The notes beneath the pieces were generated by a model, which was not told the origin of the DNA, ran no database searches, and saw only the letters and a program-made list of their open reading frames with translations. The position numbers and the translations under genes were made by a program. A DNA stretch of 64,000 nt, taken from NCBI RefSeq assembly GCF_030035675.1, contig NC_084486.1, positions 96,865,527 to 96,929,526 of the forward strand. Direction: 5' to 3'. How positions within the stretch are numbered: position 1 is the stretch's first letter; every line of letters starts with the position of its first letter. This DNA is from Rhineura floridana (Eukaryota; Chordata; Lepidosauria; Squamata; Rhineuridae). Shown piece after piece: positions 55,550 through 64,000 of the stretch.

Positions 55550-56330
55550 AATGGCAGATCATTCAAAATACCTGGAGGCTGCCTTGTTCCCACTGTTGGA
55601 TGGAAGCATTTTGTAGCATCTTCCAAGATCTTAATCTTCCTGCTATGATTAATTCAGTCCATCATTATTGCCACAGTTCACTCCAAGCTTGCAAGTGACA
55701 TGTTCTCTGCAGCAGCCACTTTAGAAAGCAGAACTCTCACATTTATAAAGGCAGTCATGTATCACCTATACAAGCAATAATTGGATGCCTTGGATATCCA
55801 ATACCTTGGACGGGAAGCCCAAAGAAAATATTGTTCTTCTGAGCTGTTGCATTGGATAGTTGACTAAATGAGGTCCCTAGAGTGGATAAAAGAGTAAGGA
55901 TAGGGATGAGGCAGAGAATATTGGACTTGGGATTGATATTTTTCAAGTCCAATATTCTCTGCCTCATCCCTATCCTTACTCACTCTTTTATCCACTCTAG
56001 GGACCTCATTTAGTCAACTATCCAATGCAACAGCTCAGAAGAACAATATTTTATTTGGGCTTCCCGTCCAAGGTATTGGATATCCAAGGCATCCAATTAT
56101 TGCTTGTATAGGTGATACATGACTGCCTTTATAAATGTGAGAGTTCTGCTTTCTAAAGTGGCTGCTGCAGAGAACATGTCACTTGCAAGCTTGGAGTGAA
56201 CTGTGGCAATAATGATGGACTGAATTAATCATAGCAGGAAGATTAAGATGATCTTGGAAGATGCTACAAAATGCTTCCATCCAACAGTGGGAACAAGGCA
56301 GCCTCCAGGTATTTTGAATGATCTGCCATT
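55550..56330. repeat. nearly perfect long palindrome
   Basis: The left arm 55550-55929 and right arm 55944-56330 are reverse complements around a 14-base loop (ggattgatattttt). Over 380 bp I find one base difference (55822 region) and two small extra pieces in the right arm (4 and 3 bases). Outer borders: aatggcagatcattc at the left, gaatgatctgccatt at the right. No target duplication, no coding content, and no match to the other repeats in this window. Confidence 0.95.
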
Positions 56331-59165
56331 ACGCATTCACTCCTGTTTATCAGAAGACATTAATCTACCAAGTATATTTCCAAATAATGAGCATTTTGTA
56401 TAATACTGATTCCATCATATCCTGTGCACACTTCATATATAATCTCCTAAAATAATACTATTGTAGCAACTATATCACATTTTCCAAACGCTCCATGTAC
56501 AATATTTTGTACCTGGAAAAATGCAACACTTCAGCTGGATGATGTATTTGTTTTTATCATAATTGCTCTGTAGGATGAATCCCACTGTACAAGCTCAGAT
56601 GAAATCTCAATTTTTCTGAGATCTTATAAATATATGCATTTTTTGTGAATGAAAACCCACATTGAACAAAGAAAGGAAAAGGCAAAATACTAATTGGCAT
56701 CTTATGACTATTTCTGCTAATGGTTTTTCTGTCTCTGCTTCCCCCCCCCCCTACACTTTTAAAATAAATATTTTGTTACTATCTTATTGGTGGCAGCACC
56801 TTGCTCTGAAGGGGGTCCTTCCTCAGCATGAGGCACTGCAGGAAAGGTGGCCTGGGAGAGCAGAACTTCCATTTAAAATAAATCATTTTGTAATTTTTAA
56901 CCAACTTTAGATAGAATTTCTAACTGCATCAGCAAAATGGTAACAGCCCAGGCCACCTTGCTGAGAATGCGAAGGACCTCTTCTCCAGAGTGAAGTATGG
57001 AGATGGAGCATGCACAATAACCTTATTGGTGGGGTGGGTGGCAGCAGCAGGTGAATGGGCAGCAGCAGCAGCAACCTGCCACACATACAGACAGCTACCT
57101 ATTAACTCAAAATCAACCTCAGTTTAAATTATCGAGAATGTTTACATTCAGTAGATAGAAAACTGGGCTCAGCAAATTTCAGAACCGAAAAGATTTGATC
57201 TACAAATTGCCCAATTTTGAGTTTCGGTGGCATATTAGCAGAAAGGATGTAATCCAATGGGGGATAGCACCAAAGGATATATTGGCACCAGCTCACTTTC
57301 ATGCAGTCACTGAAAATAGCCCAATGTCTTGGTGCAACCAATAGCTACTTCAGCTTATGTCCTGTTTATAATTAAAACTTAGCTTCCTAGTTTCTTCACA
57401 TGAAAGTTAATGCCTCATTTAAAGAGACATTATCCACCCTGTGATTAGTTTGGTAAACTGTGATTAATGTACAACAATATCCCTCATCCTAACCAGGTTT
57501 TCTTTCTTTCCTTCTCCATTACAAGAGATTACCTTATCACCCTCAGGTTCATCTTCACACACACTTTTTGTACACAGAATCAAAGTTATTTTCATATGTA
57601 TTGAGACAATTATGGTATAGATACATAATTGCTAATTCAGTATTATTTATGGAACAAAAAGCAGCATGTGGGTGCTTATGGTTGTATCTAGTGGGGAACC
57701 CAATAAGGCTTGGTCCCAGCCAGGAAGGATTCTGGCCGCACCAACTGCTTACTGCTCTACTCAAGAAGTGGCATGGGTTTAGTAATACACACACACGGAA
57801 AATGCAAAGGCATAATGTACTGGCATGTGTCATGCATGCAAACGCACACCAACAGAATTTCTTGGATCCCACCAAGAGAATTTTATTTATATGTTCATAG
57901 ATATACTGGAAATATGCAAAGTTTGATAACAAGACAAATACGGCAAACAGGGCTGGTACAGACATACCCTTAATACCACCCCCAAGCAAGTGATTCTTGC
58001 CTCTTTCTCTTATACTATAAACATAAACACACATGTGCTTCTGCAGTAATATACTGGAAGCTGACAAATGTTTCAAAATATGTTTGATGACATATATGCA
58101 ATGATTTAAAAAATACTGGTTAAAGATCATAATTAAGATACCTCATGGTCAAGCGTCACAACGTCAAATAATCTGAAGCTAAGTCTGCCTTACAGACATG
58201 CCCAACAATCAGCAATGATGTTGTGCAATGTCACAAACTGTGCTCGCTTACAACTTGCCCTCCGTGCACTTACACTTTTCTGTGACCTTTCAGTTCCAAC
58301 TCCAGATGCGGAGGATGAAGAACCTGGCACCAGTGGAAGTGCCCCACATTGTCCTGCTAACCATGCAGCATGTCTGTTAAGGTATCATACACAGCCAAAA
58401 TGTGGTTGTTAACTGACTGTTATAACAATTCAGACATATTTCTTTGCACTTAAATATACCTTAATTAATTAAAATTTTAATTTCCAGACATATCCAGGAG
58501 TATAATCCAAGGTATTTGGTTATGCAGTCCACATGCATATTTTTATATTTGTTTAGAGGTCAGGAGAAAAATTAAAAAAAAACACCATCTTTTTGATGTT
58601 TCTGTACATATAAAAAGACAGTAGGCAAATAGCTTACTTAATGCCTAAAGGTAGGATTCAAAGAATCATGGAAGCAATTCCTTAAGTTCAAAGGGACTGT
58701 AGAAAGAGAAATTTTATTTGATTTTTTAAATATAAATCCAATTTAAATGTTTACAAAGCCTATATTTAAAGAAAACCACTGATTTTTATCCATCTTACTA
58801 TCAGGGCTGGGACTGGTTTCTTGCTTCTGTCTAATGCATCTAGTTGCTCTTTAACCATGGATGGGCAAACCATACAGAACAAAAATAAAGCACTTTTTGT
58901 TCTACATATTCTCTGAAACCTTATTGAATACTGTGCTTGCCAATGTTTGTACATCAGATTCTAAAGAGTCATGCAAATCTATATACAGAAAGAGTTGAAA
59001 ACATCTGTGTTCAGGAAGTACTTAGAACAGACAATACTGTTAGTGTGCATTGTTGATTTTACTTGCATTACAGAACAATACATTCTTATTCAGAAGTAAG
59101 ACCCATTGAGTTCAGTAGCCCTGAATTTATAAACTACTGACTAGGCCTGCATTTAATCCACCTAC
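56331..59165. other. CEP63 intron, nothing firm
   Basis: 2.8 kb of intron. Around 56780-57060 there are related blocks (ttattggtgg twice; cagcagcagg; ggtggcctgg and ccaggccacc), perhaps a decayed foldback repeat. A C-run is at 56741-56751. No gene. Confidence 0.5.
59080..59135. repeat. fragment of a common reptile interspersed repeat
   Basis: The text attcagaagtaagacccatt and gagttcagtagcc resembles the TTACTC...AGTAAG foldback motif seen also in the minisatellite units (gttcagtgggatttactcc) and at 60.46 kb. Confidence 0.4.
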
Positions 59166-59291
59166 CTCTAACTTCTTAGTTAGGATGCTTACTTCAGAGT
59201 GGTCCTCCTCCTGGCTCTTGGAAGATAATTGCCTTGCTTCTTTCAGTTGTTTCTTCAGCAGTTTCTCATAACTTCTCTTCAGCCTGGCTAG
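59166..59291 (-). CDS. CEP63: CEP63 exon, coiled coil
   Basis: The acceptor is ctttacttatag|CTA and the donor TTAGAG|gtaggt. 42 codons, phase 0 to 0: [20 protein letters not shown], then QLSSKSQEEDHSEVSILTKK and LE. Human has [20 protein letters not shown] and DRSEIERLTAKIE. Confidence 0.95.
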
Positions 59292-60870
59292 CTATAAGTA
59301 AAGCAAAGCAATTTCAGACATTGTGACTAGTGCTAAAGTAGGAGGGACACCATTATGATATTACTGAACACATATTATAGCTTTGTATGATACAGAAAAT
59401 ATATTACAATTTTTAAAAAATTTGGAAACTAATGATTTTTCATCATTACAATTGAGCAAGGTTAATTATCTCTTGTTAAAACTAACACAACATACAAAGG
59501 AAAGTAAATATTTCCCAGAAATTCCCATTCTAACTCCCACCAAACTGCTAATGGCACAACAAAAAATTATTTATTTATTATTTAACAATGTATATACTGC
59601 TTGAATGTAACAATTTCTAAGTGGTTTACAAAAAACATTAAAACAATCAATAAAACTGTTACAAACAAGTAATTAAATATATGTAAAATAATTAAAACAG
59701 CTAGTAACTATAAAAATAGAAACAGATCAACATCAACAACAAATAAAGAACAGTAAATATGAGAAAGCTATAAAGACTAACACTGCAAATGCTGCAACAA
59801 GAACTGAGAGCTAAGACAGTAAAGATTTTTAAAACGTGCATGTTGTATTTGGCCGGAGGGTAATTGTGAACAAAGTGCTATAAATCACAGTAATTTTATA
59901 ATTCTAACTCCAGATAGTAGTGTTGCTACTCTTAAAAAAGGGCCAAGTACCAGCAGGAATTATGACATGACACACTCTAGCGCTAGCATACTTGTAGATT
60001 GCCTTCTCTTCAGCCTTCTTGACTGCCCCATAGTGCTGCCAGTCCACCTTACAATCTTTGCAAAGATCTGCCACTGCACCTCAATCTTGCTTGGCAGAAT
60101 CCTTACTATCCCCATGGGGGAGCCTTCTAAACAAGCACCATTACTCGTGCTGGAATGAAAAGACTTCTAAAAATGTAGACAGACGTCTTCAGTTTGCAAA
60201 AGCAACAGCACAAAATTAATTTTATTTATGGCCTACAGTAAGCAGGACTTGAACCTACTCTCCAGAGGAAAAGGTTAATGCATTACCAGTCTCATATGGC
60301 ATTTTAACTTCAAGCAGCTGACAATTGAGAAGAAAGGAGGACAAAGTGAAGGCCAAACATGAAATGCTGTCATAGCACTTGACTCTGTACAGTGAAACTG
60401 CTGCAGTAAAGCAAGCCTTTTGTTTCTTATTTTCTTAAAGAAGATTTTATAAAACAGATTTAGCATACAATCATATGCACTTACTTGGAAGTAAGTTTCA
60501 CTGAACACAGGACTTCCAAGTAAACATATTTAGTAGGATAAGGCCCCATGCATTCAAAGAATGTCATAATAATATCATGCCCAGAAACAGAAACAAATTC
60601 CCCATGAAAAAAAAACACAGAGAAGCCTACCACAGTGAATTGCGATTTGGAGGAACTATTAAGCGAGGGAAAGCAAGATCCATGCTTGATCAACAGCTAA
60701 CAATACACTGAGCTGATCTGCTGCCCAACCCCTGACAAAAAAATCTGACTGACTTTGCAAAGCAATTCTGGTGCCATCAGAATGAAATGTTATTACCATC
60801 AAAAAGTTGCTGAGATAGAACTCTTTGCATCTCAAAAACACTAAGAACACTCTAAATCATCTTAAAAACA
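59292..60870. other. CEP63 intron with decayed repeat tails
   Basis: 59565-59720 looks like an A/T-rich LINE 3' end on the - strand (tatactgcttgaatg, ctaagtggtttacaa). 60463-60545 holds a small foldback (gcacttacttggaagtaag; acttccaagtaaacatat). No gene. Confidence 0.45.
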
Positions 60871-62165
60871 AAACATCTTAAAAAAAAAAAAGCTTAAAAA
60901 GCATCTTAAAAAGCAAATGCAACACAGATGCAGACTGGGATAAGGTCTCTATTTAAAAGCCTTCTTGAAAGAGGAAGGTTTTCAGTAGGTGCCGAAAAGG
61001 TAACAGAGCCTGTCCAATATATAAGGGAGTGAGTTCCAAAGGGTAGATGCCACAACACTAAAGATCCGCTTCCTATGTTGTGCAGAATGGACCTCCTGAT
61101 AAGATGGTATCTACAGGAGGTCCTCACCTGTAGAGCACAGATGATATTTCAGGTACCCTGGTCCCAAGTTGCATAGGGCTTTGTACACCAAAACCAGAAC
61201 TTAGCCAGATAGCTAATGGGTCGCTAGTGCAATTCTTTCAGTAGAGGGGTGACATGTTGCCAATACCCTGACCCAGTGAGCAGCCACACTGCCACGTTTT
61301 GCACCAGCTGCAGCTTCTGGACCAATCTCAAGGACAACTCCACGTAGAGCGCATTATAGTAATCCAGCCAGGAGGCTACCAGTGAATGGAACAACAGTGG
61401 TCAGGCTATCCCTATCCAGAAACGGCCACAGCTATCTTACCAGCCGAAGCTGGTAAAAGGCACTCCTAGCCACTGAGGTCACCTGGGCCTCTAGTGACAA
61501 AGATGAATCCTGGAGCATTCCCAGGCTACAAACCTACTCTTTCAGAGGGAGTATGACCCCATCCAAAGCAGGCAATTGCTAGGATTCATACTCAGTTTAT
61601 TGGCCCTCATCCAGCCCACCAAAGAGTCCAGGCACCATCCAGGGCTTGCACAGTCTCTCCCAATTCAGATGTTACAGAGAAATAGAGCTAAGTATCATTA
61701 GCATATGCTGACATTTTGCCCCAAATCTCCTGATGACCGCTCTCAAGGGCTTCATATAGATATTAAACAGCATTGGGAACAAGATGGTACCCTGTGGCAC
61801 TCCACAGTACAACTGCTGGGGGGCAAACGACAATCACCTAATGCTATTCTCTGAAAATGACCTCGGAGGTAGGATCAGAACCACTGTAAACATTGCCTCC
61901 AATACCCATCTCACCAAGTCGGCCCAGAAGGATACCATGGTTAATGGTATCAAAAACCACTGAGAGATCAAGTAAGAATAACAGGGTCACACTCCCCCTG
62001 TCCTTCTCCTGATAAATGTCATCCCTCAGGGCAGCCAAAACTGATTCAGTCCCATAAACATGCCTGAACCCAGATTGGAACAGGTCAAGATAATCTGTTT
62101 TATCCAAGAGCACTTGCAATTGCTGCACCACAACCCTCTCAACCTTCCCTAAATGAACCTAGGCT
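60871..62165 (-). mobile_element. L2-clade LINE fragment
   Basis: On the - strand 62131-61844 encodes the RT palm start: DLFQSGFRHVYGTESVLAAL and LLFLLDLSVVFDTINHGILL, matching FQSGFRPKHGTETLL and LLDLSAAFDTIDHTILL in the LINE at 12.4-15.8 kb. Further down the strand come ggagtgccacagggtacca (GVPQGT) and cccaatgctgtttaatatct (PMLFNIY), then tail sequence to about 60.9 kb. The copy is 5'-truncated and decayed. Confidence 0.85.
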
Positions 62166-62465
62166 TCAGAATCAAACAACAAAGCATACTAAATAAAAAA
62201 ACCAACTCTTAGCAAGATTGAATAAGATTGATTCCCTCACCTGGAAGGAAAAGTAAGTTCTACAGATTATGAAAACTTTCTTTTTTATATATGAAGAGTC
62301 TACATGATATAAATGAACTGGATATTTGACAAGGCTGGGTTTAACCAATGGCCTATAGTTAGCAGAGCAGAAATAAAGCTATTTAAGGTCTCCCAACAGA
62401 GTAAAACAAAGAACAAATGAAGGTGCACATATCTTACATATGCCAGAAAAATACATATTCTGCAG

Positions 62466-62575
62466 ATGGGGAACTTGTGGCCCTCCAGATACTATATTTC
62501 AATTTCCATCAACATAGTCAATGATCAGAGACAGGACTTGGCTTCCAGCAACATCCAGAGGACCAGTTTCCATAC
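62466..62575. mobile_element. foldback MITE remnant
   Basis: The left end gggaacttgtggccctccag and the right end ccagcaacatccagagga are partly inverted, as in the abundant reptile hAT-like MITEs that begin with a GGCCCTCCAGATG motif. The middle is decayed. Confidence 0.55.
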
Positions 62576-62969
62576 ACCTCTGACATATACCATCTATATT
62601 TTCCCAGTACCAAGTGTGCATATTCTGCTGCATGTGAACCGTTCTTACTCCTATTAACACCATTTGCCTTTGCTAATCTGAGAACAATCAAATATTTTTA
62701 TTTCAATTTAACTTTCTCTACATATCTGGATATATAAGGACAGACAGAAAGACTGCAATCATTTCACGAAGCAAAATGTTTTTATGTGAACAAGTCCACC
62801 TTAAAACTCAGTGATTATGCAGAAAAGAAACTTTTTTGTCTACTGCAATAATGTAACTACAGACTATTTGCATCCATTAAACGTGTATGCACACACAGAG
62901 TAATCATTGCATATTCCACAGCAGTTAAAGAGGGCAGTTAAAATGTTTTAAGAAGAACTGACATATGTG

Positions 62970-62970
<1 letters not shown>

Positions 62971-63007
<37 letters not shown>
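62971..63007 (+). repeat. (TG)n microsatellite
   Basis: About 18 TG units in a row, directly before the Penelope-like sequence. Confidence 0.98.
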
Positions 63008-63011
<4 letters not shown>

Positions 63012-63014
63012 GTA

Positions 63015-63561
63015 TGTGTCTGAACATCTTGCTAGAGCCATCAACAAGCCTCCTGTTGTAGCATTTTGCCAGCCTCCTAATTTACACAGACTGTTAGTGA
63101 GAGCTGTACTGAAGCCACCTATCAGCAATCCAGGGTCTCATCCTTGTCATTCCAAACACTGTATCACCTGCGTGTACCTCAGGGAGACAGCTACTTTCAA
63201 AAGCACCAGGACAGGCAAAACATATTACATTAAAGAGAACATCACCTGCAGGTCCTGCAATATAATTTATGTCACCGAATGCAAAAGACCAGGATGTCAT
63301 ATCCAACAGATAGGAAAAACTACAACTGACCTACGCGCACACTTCTGAAACCACAAATCAGCAATCTTGACCAAAAAAGTGGAGCAACCAGTTGCAAAAC
63401 ATTTCAACACTGAGGGCCACAGTCTACTGGACTTTTCTATAACAGCTATAGAGATGCCAACAGATCCAGCAGCACTGACTGAGACGGAGAACTTTTGGAT
63501 ATACTCTCTGGACACATTGGCACCACATGGCCTTAACCTGGAGGACAGTACCAGCATTACT
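63015..63561 (+). mobile_element. Penelope-like element, GIY-YIG end
   Basis: The + strand encodes the C-terminal part of a Penelope-like retroelement: NKPPVVAFCQPPNLHRLLVR, then a Cys cluster PCHSKHCITC, then TGKTYYIKENITCRSCNIIY and VTECKRPG of the GIY-YIG endonuclease. LRAHF, an in-frame TGA at 63346-63348, NHKSAI, then QPVAKHFNTEGHSLLDFSIT, ENFWIYSLDTLAPHGLN and TAG follow. Apart from that TGA the frame is open. The usual YVGQT-like box reads IQQIGKT here. The reverse transcriptase is missing. The end lies 37 bp from a CEP63 splice donor. Confidence 0.88.
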
Positions 63562-63598
63562 TAGCTTCTGCAAAGAAGTTGGGCTTGGAGAGGCTCAC

Positions 63599-63694
63599 CT
63601 CTTCCTGAACTTTTTTTAACTGCTGTTCATACTCCACAGTCATATCATGATTCAATTGTTCAATCCCTTCTAGACGCTGACACAGCCTCTCAAT
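63599..63694 (-). CDS. CEP63: CEP63 exon, first in the window in gene order
   Basis: The acceptor is gatgtctttcag|ATT and the donor GAAGAG|gtgagc. 32 codons, phase 0 to 0: IERLCQRLEGIEQLNHDMTV and EYEQQLKKVQEE. Human has [20 protein letters not shown] at this point. Earlier exons, with the start codon, lie past the right edge. Confidence 0.94.
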
Positions 63695-63924
63695 CTGAAA
63701 GACATCAAAACACATTTGGTCAATCACAGAAACCCCTTTTATTGTCCAGCTTTTACTGGACAATGAAAAAAATCACAAAAGTACAGAATCAAAGATGTGA
63801 AAATCATCCCATTCAGCGCAATTAAGGCAAGATTCCCTACACATTATTTCCTCAAAGTTAACCCAAACCCTGCTACAGTGATCTTTCTACTTCATTTAAG
63901 AAATCGTGCCTACAGAGGTTCAAC

Positions 63925-64000
63925 AACCGCCCTGGCTCCTGCTGGGAGGAAGGGAGGGATAGAAATAAAATATTAAATAAACAAATAAAGAAAGAAAACA
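63925..64000 (+). mobile_element. SINE/LINE 3' tail at the window edge
   Basis: Text ccgccctggctcctgctggg and gaagggagggatagaaataa with an (AAATA)n end resembles the tail shared by the reptile SINE at 4.7 kb (agccgccttgggtttctg, gaaaggctgggta). Only a tail is visible. Confidence 0.5.

Larger units (their letters stand above)
35741..64000 (-). other. CEP63: CEP63 gene locus, all but the 5' end
   Basis: Twelve coding exons on the - strand give 618 residues to the natural stop. The 5' exons lie beyond the right edge. CEP63 is a coiled-coil centrosome protein that with CEP152 forms a ring at the base of the mother centriole and promotes centriole duplication. Identity rests on text shared with human CEP63 as recalled: [53 protein letters not shown] and the end [20 protein letters not shown]. 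All exon phases fit. The paralogue DEUP1 is the alternative, but the C-terminus and the convergent KY neighbour favour CEP63. Confidence 0.95.

Noticed and set aside
57555-58130. 191-codon open frame on the - strand in a CEP63 intron
   Set aside because: No recognisable domain, no splice or codon support, and AT-rich text rich in Cys, His and Tyr as in random frames.
62965-63010. N-terminal Cys-Val repeat in front of the Penelope-like text
   Set aside because: It is the (TG)n microsatellite read as codons, not part of a protein.
59166-63694. DEUP1 (the CEP63 paralogue) instead of CEP63
   Set aside because: The C-terminal exon, the [12 protein letters not shown] exon and the convergent KY neighbour all fit CEP63 better.

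Overview
This window is vertebrate nuclear DNA, most likely from a squamate reptile (a lizard or relative). The evidence is spliced animal genes plus a repeat set typical of squamates: a SINE derived from 5S rRNA, CR1- and L2-clade LINEs, an L1-like element, a Penelope-like element, a Tc1/mariner element, hAT-type MITEs and two DIRS-type tyrosine-recombinase retroelements. The species is an inference; the gene calls do not depend on it.

Two host genes lie tail to tail. On the + strand, from the left edge to 26498, are the last four coding exons of KY (kyphoscoliosis peptidase, a muscle protein with a transglutaminase-like fold). They encode the complete Cys-His-Asp triad and the C-terminal domains. 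On the - strand, from 63694 down to 35741, are twelve exons of CEP63 (a centrosomal coiled-coil protein), carrying all but its N-terminus and ending at a normal stop. The exon phases join cleanly in both genes. As I recall it, KY and CEP63 are also neighbouring and convergent in human, so this looks like conserved synteny. A gap of about 9.2 kb separates the two stop codons.

Most other sequence is intronic or intergenic and full of nested repeats. KY introns hold a LINE 3' end (1-575), a 2.1-kb L1-like element with one intact ORF and a perfect 17-bp target duplication (1229-3324), MITEs and a 5S-derived SINE (4.4-5.2 kb), CR1 pieces with two twin hAT MITEs (8.1-10.8 kb), a Tc1 element split by an almost full-length L2-like LINE (11617-16661), and a DIRS-type fossil (17.05-23.44 kb). 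The gap between the genes holds an element with 270-bp inverted ends (30.2-31.5 kb), a minisatellite with purine-rich spacers (31.6-32.3 kb) and a MITE (32.5-32.75 kb).

The last CEP63 intron holds a second DIRS-type fossil (36.7-42.35 kb). Other CEP63 introns carry a solo-LTR-like fossil (52.46-53.3 kb), a nearly perfect 0.78-kb palindrome beside an exon (55550-56330), an L2-like LINE fragment (60.9-62.2 kb) and the GIY-YIG end of a Penelope-like element ending next to a CEP63 splice donor (63.0-63.56 kb). I saw no tRNA gene, CRISPR array or bacterial-type operon. The strongest candidates for something undescribed are the palindrome, the ORF1-only L1-like element and a possible splice-donor shift in CEP63.
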